From NCBI RefSeq assembly GCF_020171115.1, contig NC_058099.1, positions 100,306,001 to 100,370,000 of the forward strand: a stretch of DNA of 64,000 bases. Direction: 5' to 3'. The notes beneath the pieces were generated by a model. The model searched no databases, was not told where the DNA came from, and saw nothing but the letters and a program-made list of their open reading frames with translations. The DNA comes from Neogale vison (lineage: Eukaryota; Chordata; Mammalia; Carnivora; Mustelidae). This document shows, one piece after another, positions 1 to 12,879 of the stretch (its first letter is position 1; every line of letters begins with the position of its first letter). The translations under genes were made by a program, and so were the position numbers.

Positions 1-1665
1 TGCGCCGTCCTGACTCCCTGTCCACGGGCTGGCGGGGTCAGAGCCTCACACACTGGGCTCACCCTCTGCCGCTGCCCGCACTGGTGGCAGAGGGTTCATA
101 GGCTCTGGTGCTGGGAACTTCAGGGAATCCAGAAGCTGTTTCCCCGCCTTGGCTCTGATGAGGTCACTCTGGAGCCAAGGGAGCAGGGGTGACTCAGGGT
201 CCGGCTTCAGACTCAAGCCCTTCAGACCCTCCCCCTCTGTCTCTACCATCTGTGCCCGGACAAGCACACGTGGGCCAGATGGCATGATTCCTGCCGAGGG
301 GGTCCAGCAGTCTGGCCAGGGCAGAGAGCCCCACAGGCCGCAGTGCTTTCTGGCCAGGGACAATCCCTAGGGGCCAGTCACGCCTCGTTATAAATTCTTT
401 CCTGCCTGGTACTAGCATCACTTTGTTCAGGAATCTTTAATGACTTTAAGGGCACACTGAGTTAAGTACTAATGTATTACAAACCCAGTAGGATATTCAA
501 AACTGCGAGGGACCCCAGCCCTCCAATCGTTATCCTGTTCCCTTCCTGGTGGGCTTGACGCGCCCTTTCTTGGTCATTTCCCACCCCTCCTGGTCACTTT
601 CAACCTGGGCGTGTGCAGCTGGGGCTTGAGCATCTGTGTTTAGGACCTTGGCTTGGAGTCGTGGCCAGAGTAGTCAACTTTCTGGAGCGGTTGGTTTCCA
701 GAACACACTTCCTTCTTGCAACCTTGGGGCTCCCTTCACTCCAGGAGGGCGCCCAGGCTTCGATGATACCCTACAGATCTGACCCCAAGGTTTCAAGGAT
801 ACCTGTGTGTCCAGGGCAGGCCCCTGGGCTCCTTCCCCACCTTGTCCACAGACGCCAGGAGGGTCCAGGCTCCTCATGCAGAAGGAACTGTTTAAACAAC
901 GCTCAGAATCACTGGCAGGCGCATTTTTCTCTTCTACCGGCAGGAACCCAAGCATAGGCTGGATACAGGTTCTTTCCTAAGCAAATTCCATCACTTGACG
1001 TAGCCTCTTCCATGGGTAGCCAGAGGGGAAACGGATTTCGGAAAGCATCCTGTGGAGTGACAGCTGTTGGCTCCTTGCCTTGGGGCCTGTGCGTGATCGG
1101 GAGGGTCGCAAAGGGTAGGCTGGTGCTCACGGGGATGTGGAGCCCTCGTACGCGGCCTGCCAAGCTGCCCAGAGATGGGCCCCAGAAGAAAGGCCCGAGT
1201 GTCCCCAGTCCCTGCACCAGAGCTGGAGCCCCCGAGGGCATCAGGCTAGGTGTGAGCGGCACCTGGGGGCACCTGTGACCCTGCCTCCCAGAGGCTGGCC
1301 TCCCTCCTCTGTGAGGACAGTGGGCGTTGTGTGTCACCTCATGAAACATATTTTTAAATGACCGCTGTTCAAATTCCACCCCCCCCACAAAGTTTCTCTT
1401 CCAGCTTCCCAGCTTCCTAGCTTCCTAGCTAGCGCGCCTGCTAAGGTTCCCGAGGGCCTCGGGAGGACGGCGGCACGCGCTGCCTCTGCCCGCGTGCCCC
1501 CGCTGCCTCCCACCTCTCCTTCCGGAAACCTGAAAGGATGCGCTTCTCTGGGACCCAGTCTCCTCGCCAGCCCTGACTCATGCTAACCCTGAAGGGTGCA
1601 TTGCCAAGGCTGGGTCTTGATGGAAATGAAAAATAAAGAAAAAAGAAGAGGAAAAGGAAAGAGAA
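1..1665. other. GC-rich unique DNA, nothing recognised
   Basis: No interspersed repeat, RNA gene or convincing exon was recognised. Open frames here overlap one another on both strands and look like chance frames in GC-rich DNA. A short tandem of a 9-mer of the type agcttccta occurs near 1403-1432. Confidence 0.5.
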
Positions 1666-1698
1666 AGGAAGGAAGGAAGGAAGGAAGGAAGGAAGGAA
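1666..1698. repeat. (GGAA)n microsatellite
   Basis: About eight tandem GGAA units follow a purine-rich A/G run that begins near 1620. Such tracts are length-polymorphic and can bind ETS factors, but nothing nearby shows a function. Confidence 0.95.
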
Positions 1699-2165
1699 TG
1701 GAGAAAATCCTTGGCTTACAAAGCAGGTGTTCTTCTGAAAATCCTTTTTTCTGGATGCCAGAGCATAAAACTGAATCATTCCCCCTTTTCGTAGCAAACT
1801 TGAGCATCCCCGAGGCCAGTGAGCGCCTCTGGCAGAGGAGGGCCCGGTCAGTACTAACAGACGCAAAGAGGAAAGGAGCGTGGACCATCCAGATAGCTCA
1901 GCAGGACTGTGCCCCTGCTTCCTTTTTCTTCTTCTTCTTTTTTTTAATGCAAGCCTTGGTCAGAAAAGAATTCAATCAGCCCTGCTTATCCTCCCTCCCG
2001 CGTCCTGCAGCTGTCTCTCAGATCGTCTGTAAATTCAATCTCGAACCTGAGCGGCCGTCGCAAGGCGAGCCTCTTGAAGGAAGAGGGAAGGTTCACGCTG
2101 ATGGGAGCCGGGCTTTCCGACCCCAGGCTGCTGGTGGGGCTGCTCAGCGGAAGCACAGGGCCGGC

Positions 2166-2190
2166 TTCTGTCTGTCTGTCTGTCTGTCTT
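2166..2190. repeat. (TCTG)n microsatellite
   Basis: Six near-perfect TCTG units lie in otherwise unique GC-rich sequence. Confidence 0.9.
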
Positions 2191-5100
2191 CGCCCTCCGC
2201 AGCATCCCTGGGGGGCAGCGTGGGTCTGGTCCTTCTGGGCACCACGTCCCGACACGGCAACGTGCAGAGGAAGAAAGGGACATTCTCTCGCGGCACCGTC
2301 CCCTCAAGCGTGGGGGTCTGCGGCAGACACTCGGGTGCCCCACCCAGACCCTTCCTTCCGGGGGCGGGGGGCTCACGTTTCTGCTGCCAGGAGCGTTGAC
2401 AGCTGGTGTCTCACCGCCAGGTCCCTCCCCGGGGATTGTGTTTGTCCCAGGGAGGTGCCTTGCTCGAGGACTTGTGCCCTCCTCGGGTTTGAGCCCTGGG
2501 GCATCCCACAAGCGGTGCTGGGTCCCAGCTCCTCATGAGACAGGCCGGCGCCTCTGTGGCAACATGTGCGTTTCCACTCCCCATCCTGCCCCATCCTGTT
2601 TCTCTCTCTCCTCGGCCAACCGTGCCCTCGGGAGCACTCCCCGGTAGATCTCCCGCGCGAAACCTCTGCTTCAGAATCTTCCTCCCGTGGAACTCACCCC
2701 GAAAGAATCACACTGGGAGTGGTCCTCGAAGCCGACTTACAATGCTGCTTTGGACATCGGCCACCTGCAGGCCAGCTGGCCATGGGGACCCGCCACGGGT
2801 ACCAGCCCTTGCCAAGCTGGAGCAGAGTCATTGTTGAAAATGTGACCAGCAGCAGAGTGGACTGGAAGTTCCAGGGAAGAGGATGAAGAGAACACATGCC
2901 TGTCTGCAGATCCGCGTCTCCTCTCCCCCAGGCTACTGACCACCAACGAGGGTCAAGCCACAGTGGAACGTGGCTGGGGAAGTAGTGAGCTGCCGGCAGG
3001 GAGGTCACCTCGAGCGGCGGGAGCCTGGGCATCTGGTAATGCCGGCATCAGGAAACGGAAGGATTCACGCAGGTGGACCCCGAGGGCGCTGGCTCAGGGA
3101 GGGGGCGACAGAAAGTGGGGGAGCGGGAGGTCACTGATGCAGAGAGGACCTCCGGTCCGGGATCCTACACCCTGGGACGCGGTGCTGACGGTGGGTAGGA
3201 GGCCTCCTGGGAGAAAGGGTCCCCCTCGAGAGAGCCGCCATACCCGCCACAGTGGGAAGTGGGAGAAGGATCAGGAGGCTGGGAGACATCGCCACTTCCA
3301 CGGGCAGCAGCAGGGCGGGGAGGGACAGCGGGACGTCCTCTGCCCGATGGGCTCCTCAGGGAACTCAGCGATGGCTCTTCTCTGCCGTCCAGGTGCCAGA
3401 GAAGCGAAGCTGTTCTAGAACCAGGCCCCGCGACGCTGACGGATTGGCGGGATCCAGGATAACGGAGACCGGGTGCCGGAGTCCGGGTGGGGCCATTAGC
3501 ATGACGAGGGGCGAGGCGGGGTCAGCCCGGGGCTGGCGTGCGGAGCGGCGGAGAAGCTCAGGAGGCACAGTGTTCCCAAGGACAAGGCAGACACGCGGCC
3601 AGCGACACAGGGCCTTGTGGAGCATAAAAGAAAAAGAAAAATCAAAGGTGAATCAGTGCAGACTGAGGGCAGCGGGCCAAGAACAAGTCACTGTCCCGTG
3701 TATGGTTTCTGGATCTGAGCCAGACTGCGGCCCAACGTCCACTCACTGAGGGACGGGCCGAATTTCTGTGACAAGGGGCCCTCACACGGCACAGGGAGTG
3801 CGCAGGGTCCTCACCTGCCGGGTCAGGAGTGGCCAAGCTATGGCCGTGAGCCAGCCCCCCTCCCCGCTCCCCGCCGAGGGCCTGTCCGGGTTCACGAGAT
3901 TAGAACACGGGACTCCCGGTCCTTTATGTAAGGCTACGTAGCGGCAGGAGCCACAGAGAGAGTCTGCAGGTCCCCGCCCGTGTGGACCCTCCCCAGAGGA
4001 ACCTGTGCCAGGTCACTCAGGTAAGTCCACTCTGGCTTCAAGAGAAGGCCTGGCCGTTTTCAGGACATGGGCACGGACCCGGCATGGACACCAAGAGCCC
4101 GAATCAGAAGCACCTTCGTGCCCTTCCCCCCAGAGTGGGAGTCATTGGAGAATTGGAAAATCTTCGCAGACCAAGGGACGCGTTGCAGGGCGAAGGACAT
4201 ACAGTGGCTGAGGACACACGAGCACGTCTTACCCCTCACCACGTCTCCCAGAAGCCGATGGCCTGATGGAACCGTTGGAAAGGCTCAGAAAGGCCCAGGA
4301 AGGGTACCTGCTTGGAGACGATCGTCCCCAGGGTTGGGACATCCGTGGCTGGGATGTATGCAGTGCACAGGGCTGGTCCCTGATGGGGGGAGCACATGTC
4401 TGGGACCCAAGGGGCGTGGGCTGGCATGTGCCTGCTTACCAGCACCCATGGCCCCCTGGGGAGTAGTCTGTGGTCTGGGTGTCTGTCCCCGCACCCTTAG
4501 GTTCTGTGGATCTAGAGACCTCATTCCCAGAGCCAATGCATCCTGGCAGGGTCATTAGCCTGGATTGTCAGAAAGAGCTGGGCAGGTGCACACAGGGGAC
4601 AGGGAGGGACAATGTGTGTACCCAGGGGGTCCACTTGGGTCCACTTGGCACCGCCCTGCCTCCCTCTGATGTTAAGTAGCCAGACACGGCACCCAGAGTC
4701 CCGCTCAGGAAGGAGGGTCTGGGTCACCAGGCAGCGTGTGGTCCCCGGACCAGCAGAGATGCCGGCCAAGAGCGAGGGGAATCTCAGAATCTCAGACGAC
4801 TCACGGAGAAGAGTCTCCACGACTGGGTGGTGAGTCGCTTGCCCCAGGGCACAGTGTGGGCCCTCCCTGTATGGTGCCCAGATGACGCTCCAGGACCAAG
4901 GAGCTCCTTCCCGAGGCTGGCGGTCCTGCTGCTGGAGGCTCCCAGCTGAGTCCCTTCCAGAAAGGTCACCTACTGGGCGGTGCCTGCTCCCAGGGATAGC
5001 CCACACCGGCGACCGGACCCATCCCCGACTTCCACGGGGAATGGCCCCCAAGGGGGCCCCTCTGCCACACGGCACCCTTGGGGTTGGCTGAGGTCCTTGT

Positions 5101-6554
5101 GCAGACCACACCCCAGCTGCCTTCTCCCCTGGGTCGGTTCTGACCAAGCCCCCCGCTTTCGGACAGTGGCTGTTCCCAAGAACGTTCTATGAATCACCTG
5201 CACGGGAGCCTCCCTCTCAGAGTCCTTGCTCAGGGAGCCCCCGAAACTGTAATGCGTGTCCGGGACAGCTCCCCAGACTGACGGGATAGAACTAGGTCGT
5301 GGGCCCTTTCCTCAGCCAACAAGACTGGTTTCCAAGCTTGGATTAAACTAATTTATTTGGAGGTGGAGGGAAGGCAGGGGTCCACCAATGGCCACTCCCC
5401 TCGGGATGCCGGGATTCGGTGACCAGCCCGGAGACCTCCCTGGAAACGCCTCCGGAGCTGTGTCGCCCGAGATGGAGACATGGCAGCCGTCCTGGCCTGT
5501 CTAGGGGCACGGATACTCACTGGGCCGGCCCGGACTCCCGGGAAGCCAGAGCAGCTGCCGGCCTGCTTCGTGTCTGAAAGGCGGCTGGCACCGGCCAGAC
5601 CCTATTTCGTGAGCACCAAACATGGGACGGGGTACTGAACGCTTCGAAGCGCTACCCTCACTCTCTGTAAAAATAAACTTCAAATGTTCAGTGTTTCCTT
5701 TGTAAAGGAAAGAAATTAAATTTTTTAAAATCACAGACCGTGGCAGGACTTGGAGTCCCTTCTTAATGGGAACTTGACTCTCCTGTTAGGATTTTAAGGG
5801 TGCCAACAAAGTCGGACGTGCCCTCTGGGTACCTGGGGACTCTAGTTCAGAGGATACAACAGGAGTTTTAGGGAAAACAAAAAGGCAGAGGATGGGAGGC
5901 CTGTTGTGCTCAGAAGTGCTGGCTGGCAAGGGAAACGGGCTTCTCCTGTCCATGGGGGGTCTCTGAGAGCATGTCCCCACCTGCCCCACGCAGCCCCCGG
6001 GGGACACTTCTGGCAACCTTAGGGCACCTCCCTGTGGGGACGGCTGTGTTCCCTTCTCATTTTGCAAGTGCTGCTTATGGACGACTCTGCGCACAGCCTT
6101 GTGTGGGCTGCCCGGGCCACTCACTGCTGGGTGTCAAGCCCCGGTGTGAACAGAGGGGCCCCAGCAGCCCAGAAACATGCTCCCCGTGCGTCCTGCCAGG
6201 CCGTGAGTTTGCAGCTCTTGGGGCGGGTGCCTTCTTCCTGGCCGGGCAGCAGAAGTAAACGAGTTTTCATTAAGTGAGACGCCGACTGGCGTTCCGTCTG
6301 GGAGGAAAGGAGAAATGTGGCTGAGTCACCCGCGGCCTTGGGAGCTCCTGCTGACACGGCGTCCGTGACCTCTGTGAGCCGGGATCGCGCTTCTCACGGG
6401 GACACGCTGCCCCGAGGGTTTGCCAGATCATCTGTTTGAGCTGAGTCTTGTTTTTGTCTCTTGGCAGCGTACGCGGTCAGGATATTCATAGTGATCTGGG
6501 GAGCGCCTAAGAAAATCAACAACAGCTTTCTTGAAAAATGCTTCAAGATGCAGC
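2191..6554. other. GC-rich unique DNA without recognisable genes
   Basis: No retroelement or exon was recognised. CpG dinucleotides are moderately dense around 3000-3560. Frames of 100-200 codons occur on both strands over the same bases, which argues against any one of them being a real exon. Confidence 0.45.
3010..3560. promoter_or_regulatory. weak CpG-rich block
   Basis: Roughly four CpG per 60 bases by hand count through 3001-3240, in a GC-rich context. This is denser than bulk mammalian DNA but weaker than the CpG islands at 36.5, 59.4, 62.4 and 63.4 kb. No promoter elements or adjacent exon are visible. Confidence 0.3.
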
Positions 6555-6577
6555 AAAAAAAAAAAAAAAAAAAAAAA
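6555..6577 (+). repeat. A23 tract followed by a G8 run
   Basis: An uninterrupted run of 23 A is followed by GAA and eight G. No CAN-SINE head, polyadenylation signal or L1 3' end precedes it, so it is either a mononucleotide repeat or the tail of a retrocopy whose body I cannot identify. Confidence 0.9.
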
Positions 6578-6589
6578 GAAGGGGGGGGT

Positions 6590-7889
6590 TTATTCAACCC
6601 ATAGCTCCCAGTGACGAGAAATGCGTTCTTCGCTGGGGACATGAGTCTAAGCCGGTGCAATAAACACTGAGCTCTATTCTGCAGAGTGTCCTGGAGGCGT
6701 CGAGTCTTCTGATGACCTTCTGATCGTGTCTGCTCCTGCTGCACTTCTGAGAGCTTTTGCGGATTTCGGTGACGCCGGTCAAGGCGACAGAGCACGGACC
6801 CGAGAGCTCTCCCGGCAGTGGAGTCTGACATGATGTGGGAAGGGAGTCGGAGCCGGCTGTCCTGGAGGCTGAGTAGCCATCGAAGGAAAGCCTGGAAACA
6901 AAACCACGCTGGGGGACGCAAAAAATCCTGTTTGCCAATGAAGCTGCTCTGTGCACCCCTCGCCAGGCCACGGACGCAGCCTCGGGAGCACGAGGCTGCA
7001 CCACGGTCGCAGACATCTCCCGACCCGAGAGTGACCCGCCTGGTCGAACGCGCTGCAGGTCCTTCTCGGATCTGGTCCCGGGATATTATTTCGAGAAGGA
7101 TCTAAACAGCCTTGTTGCTCTGCCCTCAAGGACCCTGGCTTGGGCGGGAGGGTCTAGGGTGTCCCGCGGCCCAGTCGTGCACCTGCTGGGCACTGCTGAC
7201 CTAAGCCCGTCTCGATGGGGAGGGAAATGAAGGAGCGATTTCCTTCCGCTTGTTAGGGAATGCTCAGGGCTGGCACGCGGGGCCGGTCACAAGTTGGAGG
7301 TGTCAGAGTGCAGAGACCGAGCCGAACTGACAGACAACATCCAAACATGGGGAGAGCACAGAATGTCTCTGCGCTTCTTCTCCCAGGAAAATACAGTCTG
7401 GATGGAAATGACCAAGAAGCAAAGGTTACATATTTTCAAGCAGACAGCAAGAAGATCTTCCGAGTTTCATTGAACAAGTGGGGAACACGGGCCCTGGAGG
7501 ACCAGGTACCGAGCGTCCCGGGGCTCCACGCTGGGATGTGTGAGCAGATCATCCCTCCGATGCCCCTCCCCCGACGGCCCCGGCAGGAAAAGCCACACCT
7601 GAGTTCTGTCCCCAGACCACGCTCCGTCACTGGCTCTCCAAAGAAGCTGTGAGTTCATTGGAAGATTATTTTTCCCAACTGCTTTTTACAAGTTTAAAAG
7701 ACGGTTCTGGAGTCAAAATCCAGCTGACGGTCTACAGAACTCCACTGTATCCTAAAATTTTCTTGAACAACTGACATACGCCTACTTGGCCCTGAGCCCT
7801 GGGGACACCTTGTGAACGAGATGTCGCCTTCCAGACAAAGATGCCTGTCCTCAGGCGGCTTCGGTGGGGGGACCCCTGCCCATGCCTGC
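6590..7889. other. unique GC-rich DNA
   Basis: Nothing recognised. A 9-bp imperfectly placed inverted repeat (arms 7060-7068 and 7092-7100) is short enough to be chance. Confidence 0.45.
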
Positions 7890-8135
7890 ATGTGTCATCT
7901 GAATGTTGGCCTGTCCCCATCCATATGTGGAAACCCAACCCCAAATTAACGCGGTCGTGGGGTGGAGCCCGGATTCACTAGAATTCTTGTTCTTACGGAA
8001 GAGAAACCAGAGAGCTCTCTCTATTCCCATGTCACAAGGAGGTCATGCGAGCACACAGTGACACCCCCAGCAGCCAGGAGAAGGAAACCCGCCTTCCAGA
8101 CTCAGGGACCAGGAGGAATCCATCGTTGCCGCGTA
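7890..8135 (+). mobile_element. MaLR-type LTR fragment (MLT1/MST-like)
   Basis: The order of motifs follows the 5' half of MaLR LTRs in sense: a segment like 'gaatgttggcctgtcccc', a 'catatgtggaaaccc' block, a GGGTGGAGCCC block, then 'accagagagctctctct' and a 'catgtcacaaggaggt' block corresponding to the family's ccatgtgaggacac. It is heavily diverged and truncated at the 3' side. The family is ancient and non-autonomous. No internal region follows. Confidence 0.55.
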
Positions 8136-11100
8136 CGCCGTCCAGTCTCCCCCCTCCCCCGAGCCCTGATATTTTGTCACGGGCCCGACCCAAGTAATGA
8201 GAGCAAACCCCTCCCCGGGGTGCCTGGAGCCCTCAGGGTAATTACACTCACTCTGATAATAGATTTATCTTCAGTGATGGCTCGCTCTGTGCCTTGCACC
8301 GTTGGTAAAACCTACAGGTAAAAGCCCATCCCCCCTCTCCTGGGTTTGCACGTCTAACCCCCTGCATTCGGATGAAGGTCGTTCCAGTGGTAAGTTGTAC
8401 CATGGGGGCCGCTGATGCTGTGGAGTGGAGGGAGCAGAAGGAAGGAAGCCCCAGCTGGAGAGCTCACTCCACTTTTCTCCGTACCCACTTCATGCATTTG
8501 AGCCTAGAAGATTCTAGAACAGTCTTCCCTGGGTAAGTGATGCTGGGCCTCGCTCACTACCTGCTTCCATCCCACTGGGGAGCTGAGTGGTAGCGGGAAA
8601 CAGGGTGCTGCCACAGGGACCACAGTGTGCGTTGCCATGGAAACTGTATTTCTCCTTCCCCACCCAGTCCGTGGTCCCAGGTGACCTATTCCGTCCTGCT
8701 GTGCAGGTGACCCTTCAGGACTCCGCTTACGGGGCAGCGTTGCTGTACCTGTCCCATCTCTGCACGAGAAATACAAACCCACAGCCCATCAAGCGGGTGT
8801 TCTCCTGGGTAGACACCAGCGCTGCCAAAAGTTTTTTGGGTGTGGCCTGATCCTTAGAGTCAATTGGCAGAAGGAGCCCTTCATCTTTGGGCACAGCCAC
8901 TAATTTTCTCCTTCTTTTCTAAACACAGTCGAGGGAGGGGCTGATTATCTGGAAGACACCCGGGCAGGCCAGCCCGCTCCATGCAAGAAGCCGATCTCGT
9001 AGGCAGACCTACCACCCATGCGTGGTTCTAAAATTAGACCAGAAAGACTGGTGCTTCATTCTAGAATCTGTGACTAATTTGTTTATTATGTTGGACGAGC
9101 ACAGTCGAGTTCCCAGGCTCGTTCTGCGTCTAGGTAAGGACGGAGAGCTAGACCGGCCTCGGACACCGGGTCTAGAACTTGTGCTAGAACAGGGGCTCCA
9201 GAATCCATTGTTATCCATGGGAGCTTGTCACCTGCGGCTTCAGGGACAGTTAATACAGCTCATCTATATTTATTTTATTTATTTACTTATTATAATATAT
9301 TCACTCTAGTCACAGACCAGTAAGTTTTCTCCATCCCTCTGCCGTCTGCCATTTCTCCTTTCAATCTTCTGTTCCCTCCCCCTCCCTCCTTCAGTCACCA
9401 CCTCCTATGTCCCCGTTTTATGCTGACCTCAGAGACACAAGGTTGGAAGCTTGCACTGTCTTCCCTGCCAGGCTTATCACTTTAATCAGGGAATCTCCAC
9501 TGGCGTGTGACCTGCGATGAAGGCCGGGCTGGACATTGGCACAAGGCGCCAAGGCAGTGCAGGTGATGGCAGCCAGCGCGGGACTTGCAGGTGTCCCATC
9601 GGCTGGCCGGAGAAGGCTGCTGAGGGCATTCCCAAAGGCTGGAGAGGACGGGCCGGGCAGAGGGCCGGCACACGCAGCAGCACACGCAAAGACGGGGACC
9701 GGCGCACGGCGTGTTTGGAAACACGGTGGTTCCTCGTGCTGGAGCTCAGGGTCCGGCTGGATGGGGAGTGGGGTGGGGGGTGCAGACGCAGGCAGAAGCC
9801 AAATCTCGAAGGGCCTGATTTCTTCCACCACCGCGTCTGGACTTGGCTGCCATGGGAGCCACGGAAGGACGCGAGAGGAGAGCATGACCAGTGCCATGTG
9901 TGGAGGCACGGTCAGAGACACGAAGCATGTCCAGGGAGCCCACTAAGAGGTGAGGGTGTCTGTACCCAGTAGCCGTGGGCGGAGGTGGCTCACACGTAGA
10001 ATGCACTGACCTTTCACCGGGAGGGCCGAGGGTGGGAGAGGAACCTGCGATCCTCTGGGCATCTACTGAGGTTCCTTTCTGAAGCACTGTTGGCTCCCAC
10101 AGGGGGGTTCAAGGCCTTGATGCGGCCCTCTTTCCTCCACGTGTTCTTCTCTTTAGGCTCCCAAGGCATCTGGTGTCCGACGTTCACGTCTCACGTCTGT
10201 GCGTGCTTCAAATAAAAGCGTCCCTTGGGGCGAGCGGACCCCCAAGAGGCCACCGATGGCGGACCCCTCGTCCATGGCCTGGGTCCTGCACCGGTCCTTC
10301 CCCGGGTGCACAGGCCGGGACTCCGTGGCCCAGCACAGAGCACAGACAGGAGACCCAAGACACCATCTGATCCAGACTCCCAAGAGAACTCAGAGCCCGG
10401 GAGACAGCCTGACGTCTGAGAGCGGCCGGGTGGGGCCGAGCACCTGGCCGAAAGAGGACGATCCAAGCTGACCCTGCGAAGGCCACTCTCGGCTTCTCCC
10501 AGGTCTGTAGTCGTCAGCCCGAGTCTGGAGGAGGCCGCTGGGGGTCCGGAATGTCCTGCACTGTGTGCAAAGGAAACGAGCCAGTCTGAGATCCAGGAGC
10601 TCCCCTAGTCTGCGAATCACAGATGTGTGTGTGTGCTAAGGGCTCCCAGCGTCAGTACGAGGGGCCCGGCCGTCCCAGGGCTCCGGGGCACAGCCGGTGC
10701 GCACAGGCACGCAGCTTGGGTGCAGCCGGGAGAAGCACACGCCCCTCGGTGAGTTGTTAATGTTTCCCTACTGGACCGAAATTCCCACCGCGGAACCGCA
10801 TAGGAAACATCTCTACGTGTGTCTATGCTGACCGACCCGTGTGGGAGTCTGTGCTGCTTACAACAAGTAGAAAGCGTCCCGGTGGAGATACCCAGCATGT
10901 GCCTCTGGCACATGGGTGGGCGGACTTGTGGGCGCTGCCCGTGGTCCCTCGGCTCCTGAGGGCCCCGCAGACCCAAGTTCAGCCGCCACCACCAGGCTGG
11001 CCCCCGTGGCAGCCTCTCCCCTGGGGGCTCTGGGCTGGCTGGCGGGTGCTTGCCGGAGGACCGTGAGTGATGGGCACAGAGAATGGAGGGGGTGAATTTT

Positions 11101-11495
11101 TAAATGACGAACATACAAGAAATTCATGCTCATCTGTTTTCGCTAGGGGCTTCGATGCCTTGGAGGCCAATGACGCGGACCTGGGCCCTGTGCTGTCACT
11201 GCACGTGGGGCCGCCGCTGTCTCAGCCCTGAAGGCATCCGGTGGCTGGCAGGTGCACACAGACCCCGAACAGGACGCATGGGCCACGGGAACTCTCGGGG
11301 CTGAGCTGAGCCCCAGCTGGGCTGGGACGTGTCTTCTCAGTGGGCAGCGCAGACTTTCGCCTCTGCCGCCCCGGATGGCTTTGGGCTCCTGCCACGGCTT
11401 GAGGAGGGGCCTCAGCACTGACACAGCTGTGGGTTTCTCTGTTTGTTCGATGAGTAACAACACTTCCTGGTGATGGTTTTGATTCTTCATTATTT
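8136..11495. other. GC-rich unique DNA with one AT-rich patch
   Basis: No exon or interspersed repeat recognised. A low-complexity TATTTATT-type patch lies at 9262-9301. Open frames near 9517-9972 and 10173-10486 overlap on several frames and both strands, and look like chance. Confidence 0.45.
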
Positions 11496-11985
11496 CTTCT
11501 GTGTTTAATTTTTTCAAATTATGGAACTTGAGAAAATAGTGGTAATATAAACATAACATAAAATTGACCATTCTAACCATTTTTAAGGGTACAGTTTGGC
11601 GACCTTCTGCACACTCCCGTGGGTGGGCCGCCATCTGTCCCCAGGGTTTTACACCTAGCAAAACTGAAGCCCTGTCGCCCACAAGCGCCGACTCCGGCTC
11701 TGTCCTCCGCCAGCCGCTGGCCCCCTCCGTCTGCTCTGTCTTCATGGGTCTGACCACTGCGGGGACCTCGGGCAAGGGGAATCGCACAGGGTCCGTCTGC
11801 TTGTGACTGGCTGATCTCGCTCGGCAGGGTGTCCTCCGGGCTCAAGCTCGCGTAGCAGGTGGCCGGATTTTCTTCCTTTCGAGGCTGAGCACCATTCCAG
11901 CAGAAGGATGGGCCACAGCGGATGGTCCCTGGAGGGGCCTCTCCCTTTCGGCTGCCAGGCATGTGGGTATGGGAACACCTCTCCA
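11496..11985 (-). mobile_element. old L1 relic, antisense 3' UTR, GC-shifted
   Basis: The + strand begins with the antisense L1 3' end signature (aacataacataaaattg, then accatttttaagggtacag) and continues with recognisable but diverged blocks: cttgtgactggct, 'gcagggtgtcctc' (family agcataatgtcctc) and 'attttcttcctttcgaggctg'. Most differences from the usual L1 sequence are A/T to G/C. The element is inactive and truncated. Confidence 0.7.
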
Positions 11986-12879
11986 CGTTCGCGCTTAATA
12001 TTGCGTTATTTAATGCCCGGAAACACGAAAACACGGACATCAGCGAAGCCCTTTGTCCTTCGTCGTCTACTGAGTGAAAGCGACGCCTTCTGATGTTGGG
12101 TAATAACTTTTTATGGATGCTTCTGAGAACCAAGCAGGCACTTTTCCCTTTTCAATAACTGAATAATAAGACATAGTGTGGTGAAGCCCTAATGGTAGCT
12201 GAGACCACCAAGAAGCCCATTTCACCCACTTCACTCTTGGGTGTAACCACGTCAAAGACGTTTTAAACATGAGCCCCACTCGCTCTAATTGGACCGCAGG
12301 ACTCCAGTCCCCGGCTCTGGCCCTCTGAGCCCCACACACCAGCCTCGCATGTCAGCAGCCACCGGGCACGATGTCCTGCGCTGGGAACAGACTCTAGGCC
12401 ATGACGGCAGGGTGCCCCAGGGGAGAACCTCACCTCTCATACCGGATGGACCAGAGTCATGGATACAAAGTAAAATTTGTACCAGGGACAAAACCAATCA
12501 CTTTGCTTCTCATGAAGGCTTCCTCACGACTCAAGAGCGTGGGCTGATGTGGGTTCCTGCATGGCCCAGACTCAGTTCCTCAGGAAGCCTCTGACCTGGC
12601 AAATCAGTAGGGCCCCGAAGACCAGGACTGGGATCATGGAGACGTCATGGGGGAAACCACATGGTGGGCAAGAGACCAGTGTGGCCTGGGGTTTTGTGCA
12701 GCTCCATGCTCTGTCACGGGTCCCCCGAGATCCAAGGGACCATGAGGCACCTGCAGGAGGTCTGATCAGAGCTCTCCTGTCAGCCTTTCCAGCTTCCTGT
12801 GCATCAGCCTAAGCATCACCCTGGGTAGTGATGACAACGGGTCAGCCAGAAGCCTCCTCGTTCTCCTAAAATGACCCCA
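11986..12879. other. unique DNA
   Basis: Nothing recognised between the two L1 pieces. Frames at 12289-12812 are short and unconvincing. Confidence 0.45.

Noticed and set aside
1596..2399. 267-codon plus-strand frame as a gene
   Set aside because: It runs through the (GGAA)n, T-rich and (TCTG)n simple repeats, and its Lys/Glu/Gly and Phe runs come from those repeats.
6394..6921. 175-codon minus-strand frame as a gene
   Set aside because: The run of Phe comes from the A23 tract read on the other strand. The rest has no domain and overlaps other frames.
7060..7100. 9-bp stem-loop as a terminator or regulatory hairpin
   Set aside because: The arms are too short, and the context is mammalian. 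Such pairs are frequent by chance.
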